From the NCBI GenBank assembly GCA_023105745.1, contig JALGQZ010000009.1, positions 17,656,564-17,720,563 on the forward strand: 64,000 bases of DNA, in the 5' to 3' direction. Source of the DNA: Austropuccinia psidii. Lineage: Eukaryota; Basidiomycota; Pucciniomycetes; Pucciniales; Sphaerophragmiaceae. Shown piece after piece: positions 31,900 through 45,890 of the stretch. Position 1 is the stretch's first letter, and every line of letters starts with the position of its first letter. Position numbers and translations under genes: made by a program. Under the pieces are notes generated by a model. The model was not told the DNA's origin. It did not search any database and saw only the letters and a program-made list of their open reading frames with translations.

Positions 31900-34455
31900 T
31901 TATTCACTTTTAACCATAAAGATAAGAATGAAAAACGTTTTTATTTTCATTTTTTCTTTCAAAAAAATAAAAACTTTTCAGCTTTTTAAAAAATAATTTG
32001 AAGTTAAAAAGGTGAATTCTTCTTTCTTATCAAGATTTTGGTTTTTCTTTTGTAAATGGGAAGGTGCTACATGGATTAACTATAAATAATAAAAATATAA
32101 TCCTCCAAAATTAACTTCTCTAAATGATTTTACCGATTCCACTTCCTTTCAAGTAATTCATCTTAATCAAATAAATAACAGAGGCTGATCTTAAGAGAAG
32201 TATTGGTAGTGATTGGTTTGTTAGAGATATTGCTTGCATGTTTCCTTTTTCTCTTAAATCTTAAGATTATCATTTCTTACATCAATTATACATTTTCAGC
32301 TATAATTATCATTATTTTTGTCCTGTAAAGAATAATTAATTGTTAAATATCTCAAAAAGCCCCATGGAAATCATGAATTTAGATTATAAAAACTCTAAAT
32401 GTCGGTGGTAGAAATTAGGAAAATGAACTTTGATAATTAAGACAAAATTCAACCTGCATGGAGGATGATTTCTTTGAATTTAGTTTCCTTAGTATATATT
32501 CATTCCAATTCATCATTTATATCATAAATAAAAGTCTTTAAAATAAGAAAAACAGCAAACCATTCATTCAACTAAACAGAGTCAAAGTTTTTCCTATACT
32601 GCGTCTAAATCTCACAGAGTTATTACCAGCTTCCTTTCAGGATTTAAATTTAATTATCTTTTTATTATCATTACTAAACTAGGAGTCGATTGAAATCAAA
32701 ATTATTTTTATCTATAATTGCAGTTCTCAAATAAAACTGTTCCATGTAACATGGGATAGAATATACTGAGTTGGAAATGATTTACTGATAGTTTATGGAA
32801 AAATTGGTGGGATATTTAAAAGTATTAGTTTTCTTGGGAAAAGAAAAAAGTAATTTTAAGAGCCTGGATATCTTGAGCCCAAGGATATAAGTTTTCCTAT
32901 ATGAAAAATGTCTTTTATTTAAACATAGTATCTGAAAAATGATCAAAATGGTGATTGTAACAAATTTCTTGCTTTCAAATTGGTGCTATAATTTCTCCAA
33001 AATGATCAGAATAAATCTCAGCAATTCCTTTCTTTTTATGAGATTAGAGATTAAAATACCTTGTTGATCGCTTGGCCATGATATTGAGCCTGATAGTATA
33101 AAAATATATAGCTCTATAAAATACTCCAGAAATACTTTCAATTTGTAAAATTGAAGCCCCATTACCATCTGACCCAAGAAAACAGAGTCCAACCGCAATA
33201 TGTATTTCAGATTTCTTTTGGGAATTATTTGAATTATTGCTATGAATTGTAAGAAGTTGAATAGAATTTAATATCAGAAGAAAGGATTCATTTTTTTTGA
33301 AAGAAATTATTTAATTGGCTGTTTGAATATGAAAGGACACTGTCTTATTTATAAAATGAGGAATGCTTTTTGAATTGGTGTAGTACAAGATATTGTGTTT
33401 CATATAAAGCCTTTCAGAAAAGGATATTCTCCATGAGAGTAGGATCATTCTCCTGAATAATTTATGATACCTGTCATGGAGTGCTTCTATCTAGCTCAAT
33501 AAATTTCTGTAATGGGATAGAATAGCAAAGAGATTTTAAATGAAACTTATTTTTTTGAGTTTGAGATGAAGTTGTATTTACCTTTGTCTATATAGGCTAT
33601 AAATGAGGCTTTTTGAAAAAATATGAATCAAATGATCTCTGTATACAGTATTACCTTTAACAAATTGTACTTATATGATTTTATACCAAACTAATTATAA
33701 TACTATTTTAATAATTGGGATCCAAGTTCTTATGAATTTATTGACTCAATATCATTTTTGAATAAATTAATAATTTTTCTCAAATTGGAAATTTCAAAAA
33801 AATGACAGTAAGAAAACTAAGGGGATAGGGAAGGAATATTATTTGAATTGAAGCATCAAAAATGGAATATATTGTTTTCAAAAGAATCGGTAAAATGTGG
33901 TGAGGAAACATGGTAAAGATTTTTCTTTTGGGAAGGAAAATAATAATAGTTATGGGTCAGGTTCTTTTGTAATTGAACAATTAGTAAGGTCTACTTTAAT
34001 ATTAATTTAATTATGAAAAGAAGATATTGAGCATAGCTCTTATCATATACCCGATTTCAGATATATAACTATCTTTACACAAAATATAATATACAACTGG
34101 TAACATTATAGACTTGAGAAATTTGATTGCTCTTTGTTACTAGTTATGCGAGATATATAGTTTTAATAAATGATATCAAAGATCTCAAGCGTAATTAATA
34201 ATAATTAACGAATTTATTTTGATTCTATTACTAGCTGCATACTAGAAGCTATATATATTTATAAAGTAATTTCCTCGACATAATAACTGACAAGGCTTTC
34301 TTGAAATTAAATCATACTTTGAAATATAATAGAAATATTCTTTTCCATATGAAGGTAATAGAATAGTATAGTTATGAAGTTGATAAATATAATTGGGAAA
34401 TTGGGGATTTTCAGCTATAATTCTCAGAAATAATTAAAATTGATACTACTTTAAG
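31900..34455. other. AT-rich gene-free DNA
   Basis: No coding, RNA or repeat feature could be supported here. The frames are short and low in complexity. Confidence 0.5.
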
Positions 34456-34720
34456 AATTCTCTCTGAAAATATTGATAATGATACTTACTATTATGATTA
34501 CTATGACTGTCCTCATGAAAGAATTATATAGCTAAATGTTCTAACCAACAATGTAAATATAATTATTATTCATATTAATAAAAATTGAAATAAAAAATAT
34601 TATCAATAAATTCTATATTGAAAACTATAATAATTATATTCAGAAATATTATGATTATTCTCTGTCTTAGTGAGTCTATGTATAAGATATTAAAAAGTAA
34701 TTACAAGAATGAACTATGAA

Positions 34721-36228
34721 TGTGACATGTATAATTGGTTAATAAGCGACTAAGAGGGCTCTACTACTTAATGAGTGATGTTTATGAGATTGTTGAAAGC
34801 TCTGGTTGCAATTATTATCAATTTGTGCATTATAAAAATCAATAAAATAATTATTATGATAGTTATATCAAAAGCATTCTAAGGTTTATTTCTGTGTAAG
34901 ACAGTGTAACCATGTAGGAATAAGCACATAATATGATAGGGGGTTTTCCCTAGGGGGTAATCCTCATTTTATCTCAAATCAAGGTGGAAAGAGGATGATA
35001 ACCTCTTACCACATAGATATAGTGAAAAGTTTGACCCAGGTGGTGGGTTTGTGGTTCAATACACCCAGAGAGACCTGTATGAGTGCCCAGATGTGGTTTC
35101 AGAACCATAGCTCAACCTTTGGTACCCACAAGAGGGAAGTATTTTTACCAATTGAAGGTTCAGGCATGTTCTACAAGCAAGGACACATCTAATGAGGTAA
35201 TAATCACATCTGGGTGACCCATATCACCCAAGGAAAAACATCAATTGGAGGGTTTTGACACCTCATAATTCAGTTGAATGTGATACATTCCCACAGTACC
35301 ACTCAATAAAGCTTGGAGAGGAACTGTACAGACTTTAATATAAGTAATAAGATAATAAAAAGCCTTTGGAAAGCTCTGATACCTCATAATTCAACTGCAT
35401 GGAATAATATCCCAAAGTAACACTTGGTGTGGGATTAGGGCCTTAAATACTGTGTAATTTTCTCAGTTTCTAAGGTAAATTTCTCAAAAGTAGCTCAAAT
35501 TGTAGCTCCAAGTAAGCTCTACAAGATCTTTACTCCTTTGACCCCCTTTGGATTAAGAATGGAAAAGCTATACAGGCTCAAAGGATTTTTACATTTTGTA
35601 AAATGATAATTTTCTTGAGTTTGGGAGAAAACTGCCAATAGCTTCCAATATATGTAGGATACAGGAATAAGGGTTACATATTTATTTAGACCTACTATAG
35701 CTTTTCTGAAAAGTCATGTTATTTGAAAGGTCTCTCATCAAACCTATTGAAGTTAGATGAGAGTTGAAAAAATAGTATGATATTTTCAGATTACCCTAAT
35801 ATCATTTTTCTGTTAATTTCTTATCCATAGGTGCTACAGTATTAATAGTGGTACAATTCGATAGAGATTATTGAGAGAGTCAATGAAAGACTCCATTTGG
35901 TTGGTCTTTTGTCTAATCTTCAGATTTTATATGAGAGGTGAATATTAAGGCTTTTTCTCGGTAAACGTTTTTAACCTTAATAACTTGGTAGATGTTTTTT
36001 TTTGGTAATAACAATGATACTTTATAAAAGGGTATAATTTCCTCTTCAAGATGGTCAAATATAAAGGTTACCTTTGTTTGGTTATGTATTCTGTGTTTGT
36101 GGACTTATTATAACTTTATTATATTTGGTAAGGTGGAAAGGAGTGTGGTTTACTCTTTCTTGGGTACCATGTTTGTGGTAGTTTTGGATTTCATTTTTGT
36201 GCTCTATTTTTTGAGTCACAGGCTGAAA
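34721..36228 (-). repeat. Solo LTR of Gypsy family 1, inverted, 1508 bp
   Basis: Read on the minus strand it starts TTTCAGCCTGTGACTCA at 36228 (family 1 start TGTCAGCC with changes). It ends CATGTCACA at 34721, as the LTR at 2760-4138 does. Interior matches include AAACCACATCTGGGC and GAGCTTTCAACA. No pol sequence adjoins it and no clear 5-bp duplication remains. It lies inside a family-2-type LTR, so it inserted after that LTR. Confidence 0.8.
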
Positions 36229-37119
36229 TTCTATTATTATTAGAAGTAACTGAAAAATATTATAATGAAAATCAATTATTTTTGTGTTGAATAAATCAAA
36301 GGCAATTTATAAATAATATGAATATTATTTATTAATAAAATAACTACATACAGATGTGTGATAATAAATAATAGCAATATTATATAAAGGAGAAATAATA
36401 AGTCAAAATAATACAATATTGATTAAAGAATCACTTATAATTTATCATTCATGGAAATTACACCAAAACAGGGAAGAAATAGTTACCAAAAAATAATGAC
36501 AATAGGTTAAAACACTCCAAAAGTAAGGATTAAGGGATTTTCAGAGTATTTTAATCATTTAAAATGCATCCTCAAACAAGATTTTAAGAAATAGAAAAGC
36601 TCTTGAGTACTATACAAAAATAATAACATTCTAACACACAGATTCTATATTTATGAAAATCATAAAGAATTATCTATAATAATAAAAGCCTTTATGAAAT
36701 ATAATATATCTCATGAAGAGTATTTATAAGAAAAAAATAATTCAATGGCTCTTTTCATACCTTAAAACACCTCATTCATGATCACAGATTCTTGTAGAGT
36801 GTCTTTAAGAAAGAAAATTGAAAAAATCATCATTGAGAATGAGCTTCAAAATAACAACTAGAAATTTTTGATTGAAATTTTAGCTAAAAGTGCTATTCTT
36901 AATTTCAAATAAATTTAAGCTTAGTTTTGGTACATTATTATTTAGTTCAATCTGAGCTTGATATATATTTAAAGGTCATTTGATGGATATCTTAAAAATA
37001 GAATTTCAAGACCATATCTTTAAATTTTGAATTTTAATCATTTTTCAAATGAACTTTTTTCAAGAATGATAAAATAAGGTATTTTCAAGAGTAAATGCCA
37101 AATATGCTTCTTAATGAAA

Positions 37120-40100
37120 ATAAGCTTGACTGTCAATTTCTACACCTAGAATGAGAAATTTGGCCCACTCTGTTTTCATTGAAAGTGGAAATTAATATAG
37201 AAAGTCTTAGCTATAATCTATGTAGATTTGTTGAAAAAATATAAGATCATACTCAGTTCCCTCTCTCACAAGGTCAGTGCGCCTCCCTCAATAATAAGAG
37301 GATACTTTCTAAGTTTCAATAAAGAAAAAAAGAGGAAGTTGAAAATAACCTCAAAAATAGACTAATAAAAGTATTAAAAGTATCAAAAAAATCCTATAAA
37401 GAAAATACTTGTGGATAGTAATTCCCAACCAATCATAAAAGACCAGGTGGATGAATCATACAAATGTCTAATAAGGGTCTTGTTTAAATTGCAGCCTTTC
37501 TTTGAAAAAAGTGAGACACGAAATTTTCTAGTTTCAACGGGATTCAAAAGAAGGAAAATTGTGCCTTCCACTTTGGGAAAAAACCCATTCAGCACATGCA
37601 GATGACACTAGAATTTTCATGTAACATAAAGAGCACTTATATCAGATTCTGTAAATTACCTGCTATGATCTAAGGCTAAAGAAGGGCTAAACTCAGCATC
37701 TAATAAGATAGGAAGGGAAAAAATTCACATAAAGGTTGAGATTACCTTCCATTAGTAAATGATGTGCTCCCATTTTGAAATTTCATTCAAGTCTTGTAAA
37801 TCAGAAACCATCTCATATTTGTGCAAATTTGCGGTTCCCATAGTCACTTCATTCTTATTTTTCCCAGTTGATAAAACAGATAATATATTTACTTCTCACT
37901 TTTAAGCTTATCAGGAGAAGAGGGTTAATATACAGGCTGATTGTTGGAAATTTTATGAGAATACATGCTCTGGCATTTTCCAATTAGATTTTCAATGATA
38001 GAATCTTAGCAGTCGGGTGGTATATTTAATAGTATGAGTAAAGAGAGGTAGTATTTTGTATTCAGTAGAGCTGAAATAATTTTTTTTATTTTTCTTAATT
38101 ACAAGATCATAATATTTCTCAAGCTTTGTAATTGTCACCTCACATGCAAATATCCAAGTTTGGAAGCTTAATTGAGCATAATGTGTCAGTTGATTAATCA
38201 TGAATTTGGAATAAGGAAGTACTAAGTGTTTTTTTGGTGCTTTAGATTGGCTCAAGAAACTCTATTTCACTCCAATTTCCTATTTTGAGCTTTTAGTTTC
38301 TTCCGGAAAGAGTTTTGAAGTAAAGCTCAATTGACAACTTCAGCTTTTGAGCTCTTTGGATTCGGTGTACAAAACAGTTCAAACATGTCATTTGGATGTT
38401 AATAGGTAAGACCCTAGGATCCCTGGTCTTGTTTTATGCCCGGATGACTAAATAACGCTGACTTTCAGAACTATGGAAGTTGATATCAGAAGTTCTATAG
38501 ACATTTTACAAGTATTATACATGAATTGGATGGAGTGACATCATCAATACCATTAGGGAACTCAAGTGGAAGTAGAAGATTTATAAATACCTGATTGGGA
38601 GGAATTGGATCTGATTTTGGGTAGCTTCTCCTCACTGAAAATCTAGAATTTATTTCTGGTAATCAACTCAATTGCTTCAGTCTTATACTGTGTTTGTAAT
38701 GTGCTCCAATAAAAGGCATGATGTTTTTATTTGAAAGTTGGTATATTTTCTTTGTGCTCAATCTTTCTAATTGTTTCTCAAAAACATTAATTAGAATTAA
38801 AGGAAGAATATTTGTTTTTCTTCTATGGCTCATTTTGTACCTCGTTGGTACTGGAAGGTTCACAATCTTAAGTTAAATCAATTAGTGACTTACTGAAGGG
38901 AAAATGATAATCAAAGAAGTAAAAATCTTTGTTGTTTAATGACCTCATATAGCATGGAAACCCTTTAGAAAAAAAATTATCATATGAAATGTGTACCAAT
39001 ATAATTGGTGCTGATGGGGCCATTCCATGTAAATTATTTCAAGATTATCTTCAATAGAGATTCTCATTGATAACCTTCATTATGGCCCGTCATACTATAT
39101 AAACTCCAAATTATGCCTTCTTTAGATGGTTATTACCAGATTATATAAGCATAAGAAAGAATTTCCTAATTCAAAAGAGCCATTAATATCTTCCCTTAAA
39201 TGAGATTAATTTCTTGAGGAAAACAAATAGTATTTGATCAATAAAATTTCCAGCAATATCCAAGTAGCTCTGGGGCTGATTTTCTGTGGTCCAGAAATCC
39301 ATGGCCATGCATATTCAGGTAAGACTAGGAGAGGAGGTGATCTCCTCAATATGATCCTTGAGCTCAGACTACGACTGAGTAGAAATTAAAAAGATCTGTT
39401 TTTTGTTTGAGCCATACAAATATTGGTGACAAGTAGGGTCTTCTTAAGTTATTCTTTCTCCTACAAATACAGTTTGGGCCCAAGGCTGGGGTAAATAAAT
39501 CCATGGCAAATGTCCTCAAAAAAAGTAATTTTTGGACAATAATTTTCGCAATCCTCATTTAAATTTGAGTTATTGCTTTCTAGAATGCCAATGGTAATAC
39601 CAAAAATAAAGCTAATTAGTTTTGTAAAAAAGAATATTTGAAATAGATCTATCACATACTTGAAATGAAAACAATCGTATGTGTATTGGTACATCTTTTT
39701 TTCTCATTCTATACCCAATTTGGGGTTAGATTCCATAGGCAAACACATAAGAGAATCGTATAATACAAGATCAATCAAGCACCTACCTCAAGCTACTCAT
39801 ATAGCTCATATCAAATTTGGAACTTTACTTGGTCTGAGCTGGTTTTCCACCACTGCTAGGCTCTTCAAGATATTTTTTCACTGATAGCTGGAGCCAAATA
39901 GTAACAATAATATTCATCTTTATACACACTGGAATTGAGATATTTTGACTCGATTGTTGGCAGAAAATAATATATACACATTATGAAATTCCCAGGGCGC
40001 TATCAAGAGCTCGAGTGCTTTTATGAAATATGGCTGAGGGAATCTTGCATAAATTGACAAATAATCTACCTTGTAAATAGGGTGCAAGGAAAGTTAGCTT

Positions 40101-40565
40101 CTGAGTTGTGTTTGATGGAGGTTACATTATTAATATTGGGCTTATTATAAACAACTATTTGAGCTATAAGGACCACAGAAGCTTTGTACCTGGATCTGTG
40201 ATAAATGGTGTCTTCTTTTAGTGGTAACTTCTACTTCACTTTTTTCCCATTATGGTTGAACAGAATGCTAGAAATACTGTATTTCCTGGCATTGAGAAAT
40301 TAGAATGATAATATTTACAAGTGAGAGTTATCTATTTAATAAATTCAAATTTTATTGACTAAAGAATAGTCTTGAAGAGCTCATAAGATAAGATGGAGCT
40401 GATTATTGGGGGGATCTGTAGTGGCATTTGTGTTGAATCAAACTAGGGCCATTTAATTCATATATATACTTAAGAGAAAAGCATAGGTGTAAAACCTAAG
40501 ACGCTGGTTCTGGTCAAAAGCTCAACTTAGTAAGGTTAGAAAAAGAGTACTTCCGATTGGCAATC
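37120..40565. other. Unidentified 3.4-kb segment interrupting an LTR
   Basis: This segment sits between two consecutive parts of the same LTR, so it is probably an insertion. I see no transposase, polyprotein, terminal repeat or target duplication. Frames are below 90 codons and resemble nothing I recognise. A small CpG-bearing patch at about 38300-38480 is the only compositional change. Confidence 0.35.
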
Positions 40566-41539
40566 CCTGTTATACACGGATAGGATCATATTTTAAGTTG
40601 TATAAAAATTTCACGTAAATCTATTAAGAAATGGATTTTATTTGAATTTCTGAAGCTATTGCTTTTTCTCAATGTAAAAAATAGGAACATAAACTAACTC
40701 TTATATTATTACACATTTTTTCTGTAGTTGAATTTAAATTGAAGCCTATTTGACTTTATTTAACCTTTTTTGAGCTTTAAAATTTCTAAAAACCTTTGTT
40801 ACAAGCCTATATATTGGGATTTACCATTTTTCAGCTTGCAATTATCATACAAATGTAGGATAAACCAGTTTAAGGTTTAATAGTGAATAAAACTCAAATA
40901 TTGAACTTTAAATAATGCTGTTAATACTTCAAAGAAGGAGGAAAATCTCAATTGGCCACTTGTATATGGAAAAATCTGGTTATCCTGGAACCTTTTTCCA
41001 TTCTTCCACTTTCCCCCCCCTTGTGGGAATTTTTCCAATTTATTTATTTAAAACCATAGCATGGAGTCCAATAAAGTGCATTTGAGAACATGCAAGATTT
41101 AAATCCTGTATGAAAACGTTTTAGCCAATTAAATAAATACACACAACACCCTAATTTTAACACCTTTTTTAAATTTACATATCCATTATTTAGTTTTGAA
41201 TTGGTGTTAAAATTAAAAATTTTCAAAAATTATTAAAATTCCTAAGATTTATTAAGTGCTATGATGAATTTTTAATTTCTCCGATAAAAGCCAAAACAAT
41301 TGAGTTGGGGTATAACACCCTTTGGGGTTACCCTAGGTTATTTTTGATGTGGAATGCAAATAAAACATAATAATAATAGGTTTGCTTATCCAATGTATCC
41401 TTGTAGTAAGAGTATCTTATTTTTTCCTTTGAAATGATTTTACAAGTCATTTAACAAAAAATCATTTGTGGCCTTATGGGTATATCATACATACCTTGCA
41501 GGCTCATTGCTATTCAATTGAAAATTTATAATATTTCAG

Positions 41540-44170
41540 TATTTTTTTCTATTTCTTAATGAATTAATATTATGAAATCATTGAAATTGAAATAATAGCA
41601 TTAGCAGCTAAAAGAGTAATTATACTGAGCTTCATGATTGAAAAAATTGATTAAAGTGAATAAAAAAGAAACCAAAGAGCCATATTCATGATTTCTGATT
41701 ACTGGTAGTAGTTTTTAATTTGTAAAATTTTTTCAATAAGAATAAAAAGAAATTAGGAAAACATTTACCACATTTTCATTAATCCTATCATGACCTCTTA
41801 TCACATGACCTCATTTAATTTCCAATTAAGGTGATTATATGTTATTGGAAACCCATATATGGTTAGTATTCAACTGATATCTTGAAATATATCTTCTTTT
41901 CATTTCAAGAAACCATATAATCTCACAATTATGGAAGTTGATCATAGAAATATCATCTATTGCTTTTTTCATGAAAACCTGAACTTCCACTATTCAAAAA
42001 TTGAATTTTAAAGCCTTTAATCACTATTCTTTTTATTTTAACAATAGATAAAATGTAATTTTCATATTAATAAATTTAAATAAATTATCCTAAAACTCTT
42101 TCACCTTCAGACTTGTTCAGTGAGATTTGTATCTATAATAAATTTCTAAATTATTCATAAGTTTCTATAGGATACAAAGTATTGATTAGATAATGAAATT
42201 TTCAGAGTTTCTATATTCTATTAAAGATTCCTTTAAGAGGATTTCAGCTTTGTGTATATATTTATCATGATTGTCAATTGTAATAGTATTCTAATCACAT
42301 AATCAAGTTTTCTTTCACAATTATCAGTTACTTAATGCCATTTTCTTATGATATAATTTGTATTTGTCAAATTAAACATAGTTAAATTAAGTCTAATTTG
42401 TTATTTCAGATAGACTCAATTAATTTAGTGATTCATGAGATATTTTTACATTTAATAAGGGTCAGAAGCTGGGGTACTCTGAATTACTTTTTCGTAAAGT
42501 TAGAAATATGAGTTTTGAAAGGTCCAGTTTGAGTAAAATAGCCCCAAGACATTAATAACATCTATTATTGGTTATTTCAAATCTTGCTTTGTATTATTAA
42601 TGAATTTATTCAACATTATTAATACCAAAATAATTTAAATTATCATCATATTGCAGAGTATTACAAGGTTACCATGGTTGGACATAGTTTTCCTTCTGAA
42701 AAGTAATAAAAATTATCCCAATTGGTTCTAGATTTTGAATAGAAGTCTATTTATTCTCATTTTAGTTTCCAAGTCAAGTATTATTTTTGTGAACCATTGA
42801 TCCTGATTATTATAAATAAGATGTTTCTCAATCATAAAGGCAGATTAACCATTCCTAGCTGCATTAATAAGCTTTCTGAGGCATAAAGCAATAAAGGAAA
42901 GGAAACTTTTAGCTCGTTTTAAATAAGGTTCTTAACTTATTTTTAATTCCAGCTTAAAGTTACTGGTGTTATTCTTAACTCCAAGTAACTTTAATCCTCA
43001 TTCAAGTTAATTATTTTAAGCTTTAATATAAAATGAGTTTATTTATATTAGATTTCATCACATGAAAAACTCAAAAATATATCTTCAAGTAAAATTCTCT
43101 TAAACTCAATTTTTCATTAATTTTTAAAGAAATCTTGATTTTCTCTGAGTATAATTGAAAGAGTAATTTTCCAGCATAATTACCAATACAACCTCCTTAT
43201 AAAAGATACTTAAAATTAAATGTATACACAGATAACATTGAATTGTAAGCTGTGTGAAACTGTAAAGCAAATGCATTAAGATTTGGATTTTTAATGAATT
43301 TTTGGAGTTAGTGTCATTTTTCCACATAAAATAGCAATACACACTAAAACTTAACTTTTGATAAGGCTTTGATACTTTTGACTTTGAAGTTTTAAGCTCA
43401 AGCTTAATTAAGCTGTGACAGCTCTCAAAACTTTAATTTCAAGCTTGCATATTGGGATTTACCCTTTGGCAGCTTGAAATTCCTGTCCAAATTGGGATAA
43501 AACCAGTTTAAAATTTAAGGCTGGAGCACAGTCTAATATTAAAGTTTAAATAAGGTTAAAAATCCTCAAATACAGGTTGAAAACCTTAATTTAGTCGTTG
43601 CAGATCCAACAAGTTGGGTACCCCAGCTCTGTTTGGTCTTTTTCCTTTGTCCCACCTTTTTGCATAGATTTCGCCCTTTTATTTATTTAAAGCCATACTA
43701 TAGCCTTAAACACTTTTAAATTGAGCTCACACAGGATTTACATTCTGTATGGCAAATCCTTAGCCAATTCAGTAAATATACACAGCACCTCAATTTTAAC
43801 TAAAATTTTGGTAAGTTTGCATAAACCTTATGCAACTTTAAATTTAAGCTTATTTAAGCTTAAATTTAACAATTTTAAAAAAATGTTCAAAAAGCTACAT
43901 TAGTACTGTGAGATTCTTAAATCTTCCAATAACATAAGAAATAATCATTTTTGGGTATAACACCCTATGGGTATACCCTAGGTTATTTTTGGTGTAGAGT
44001 CCAAAAATGACATGATAATTATGGCTTTGTTTATCCAAACAAAAGCTATACTTATTTTTTGTTATTTTTCATTTTAATTTCAGCTTAAAAGTCTGTTAAA
44101 GACTAAATAAGCTGTATATAAAGTTATTTGTGGTGTTATGGGTATGTCATATATACCTCACAGAATCACA
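41540..44170 (-). repeat. Family-2-type solo LTR, degenerate
   Basis: Parallels 52775-55010. Shared words include GCATATTGGGATTTACCC, TATACACAGATA, AATATACACAGCACCT and TATAACACCCTATGGG. It ends with GAATCACA at 44170, corresponding to GGCTCACA. It is about 0.6 kb longer than its relatives, so it probably contains an unrecognised insertion around 42.1-42.8 kb. It starts only about 30 bp after the previous LTR ends. Confidence 0.7.
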
Positions 44171-45249
44171 ATTATGGTAAGCCACTTGAATTCTTAACAA
44201 TTGGTGTAAAAAATGATTTCCATTTCCATTTTTCTGTTTTCAATTTTCTTGAAGATAATTTTATAAATATCTCAATATTTATTGTTGTGATTAGAATAGA
44301 AAAAAGTCTTTTTCTATACAAAGGAATTTATAAACTACAGTTTATAATTTTTCCTATCATTAATTAGTTGTTTTAACCCAAAATAAGTCAGTTTTTTAGA
44401 ATTCTGCCACAAACCACTACAAAAAATCATACATTTTATTCATGATTTTTTTTGAAATTTAATAAAGTAACTCTTTTCATTTTCAAAAGAAAGGAAAGTT
44501 GAGATATAAGATTAAAGATAATAAAGTAAGAAATGAAAAGGTGAAACATTTTATTCCATTTTATTCCATATTATTATTGTTTCTTTCAAGAGAATTGATT
44601 TAATATTTGATTTATTTTCATGTTTTCAGTTTTACTGAAATAACAGTGGGACTTAAGTATGTTCTTTTCATTCAAATAAACTTGATTTTTGTCTAGCTCA
44701 ACAAACCAAATCAGGAAGAAATTGGAAATTAAGTTTTCATATTGGGTTCCCCTATTGGTATCTAATTTAGCAAGAAAGTTGCCTAATTCATTTTTCTCTC
44801 ACTACTCAATAAATGCAATACCTCTATGGTAGATGGCAAGGCACCTTTTGGCATTTTATGTTGGCGGGTCACTAGCCCGTGCTACATTTTCATGCCACTA
44901 CCCCCAAGATAGGGTTTGCATGTTGCAGTCCCATTCTAGTGAGTTTTGTAAAGCTCTCAAGCTTTTCAAACAAAGTTCTTCACCCCTCCTCCTCTTTTTT
45001 TGATAATATTTTTTATTTTATTATTTCAGTATTTTTTCTTTTTACTGTTATCTTACATTCATATAGTCTTTTAATTTAATTTCTACTGTTTTCTCTGAAT
45101 TCAGCCATAATTTGTTTTTTTTTTGAATTAATGATATTTATTCCATGTCCAATTCTTCTGCTCCATGTATTAAACCAACTTTGAATAATGGGCCACATTG
45201 GAGAGGATTCTTAATTTTGCATTCTTTTTTGAAATATTTCACTTTAACA

Positions 45250-45890
45250 GAAAAATGAACCCACTTCTCAAACTTTATCCCTAAATAATACCCACATCAT
45301 CTCATGGCTCACATAAAGGACACCTTCAGATGAAAATACTTACATGATTTTTTTAAATCCCTTATTCCCTCAAATTTATAAAATGACCACAATAACAATG
45401 GATACTCCTTTTCATTGAGAAGTGAGTCAAAGGCACCCTCAATAAAGCTCAGCATTCCATAAGAAGGCCCACATCCTGAAACATAAATTGTGTTTTATTT
45501 CCATTCAACTGCAAAAAAAGACTCATAATTTAAATTGACTTCTTGTCAAGGCCCTCATTACCTCCAAAATTCCCTTCTAATTTGTTGAAAACTCATTCTT
45601 CCAACAATATCAAGACAATATTTTGAAATAACCATCTACCCTTTTGAACCACCATGAGATCTCTGACAGCCTCCTACCTAAACTTCATTCCAAGAATGAA
45701 GTCTCCCTGTTGCACAGCCTCAATGGGAACAATAGCCTCACACTATGAATGGAAATCTTTAATGGTGTATTGGGAAATATAATCTATGAAATGGCTATTT
45801 TGTGATGAAGATAATTTGGGCTCTTCATTGATATTATGTACCTTGATAGCATGAGACATACATTGGGAAAAAAATCAAGGATTTCAAATA
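45250..45890 (-). pseudogene. Possible degraded coding strip
   Basis: On the minus strand one frame can be followed for about 600 nt, interrupted by at least six stops (TAG, TAG, TGA, TAA, TGA, TAA). It contains protein-like runs such as PIEAVQQGDFILGMKF and EAVRDLMVVQKGRW. The FILGM word recalls the C-terminal part of retroelement proteases, but this is weak. It may be an old retroelement remnant or chance. Confidence 0.22.

Larger units (their letters stand above)
34456..41507 (-). repeat. Family-2-type solo LTR split by two insertions
   Basis: Pieces 34456-34720, 36229-about 37120 and about 40566-41507 align, in order, with successive parts of the family-2-type LTR. Examples are TACTATGACTGTCCTCATGAAA near 34500, TTCATACCTTAAAACACC near 36750 and TATACACGGATA near 40572. 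The end GGCTCAT at 41507 corresponds to GGCTCACA. The pieces add up to about 2 kb, the size of the intact LTRs. One insertion is a family 1 LTR; the other (about 37120-40565) is unidentified. Piece boundaries are approximate. Confidence 0.6.
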
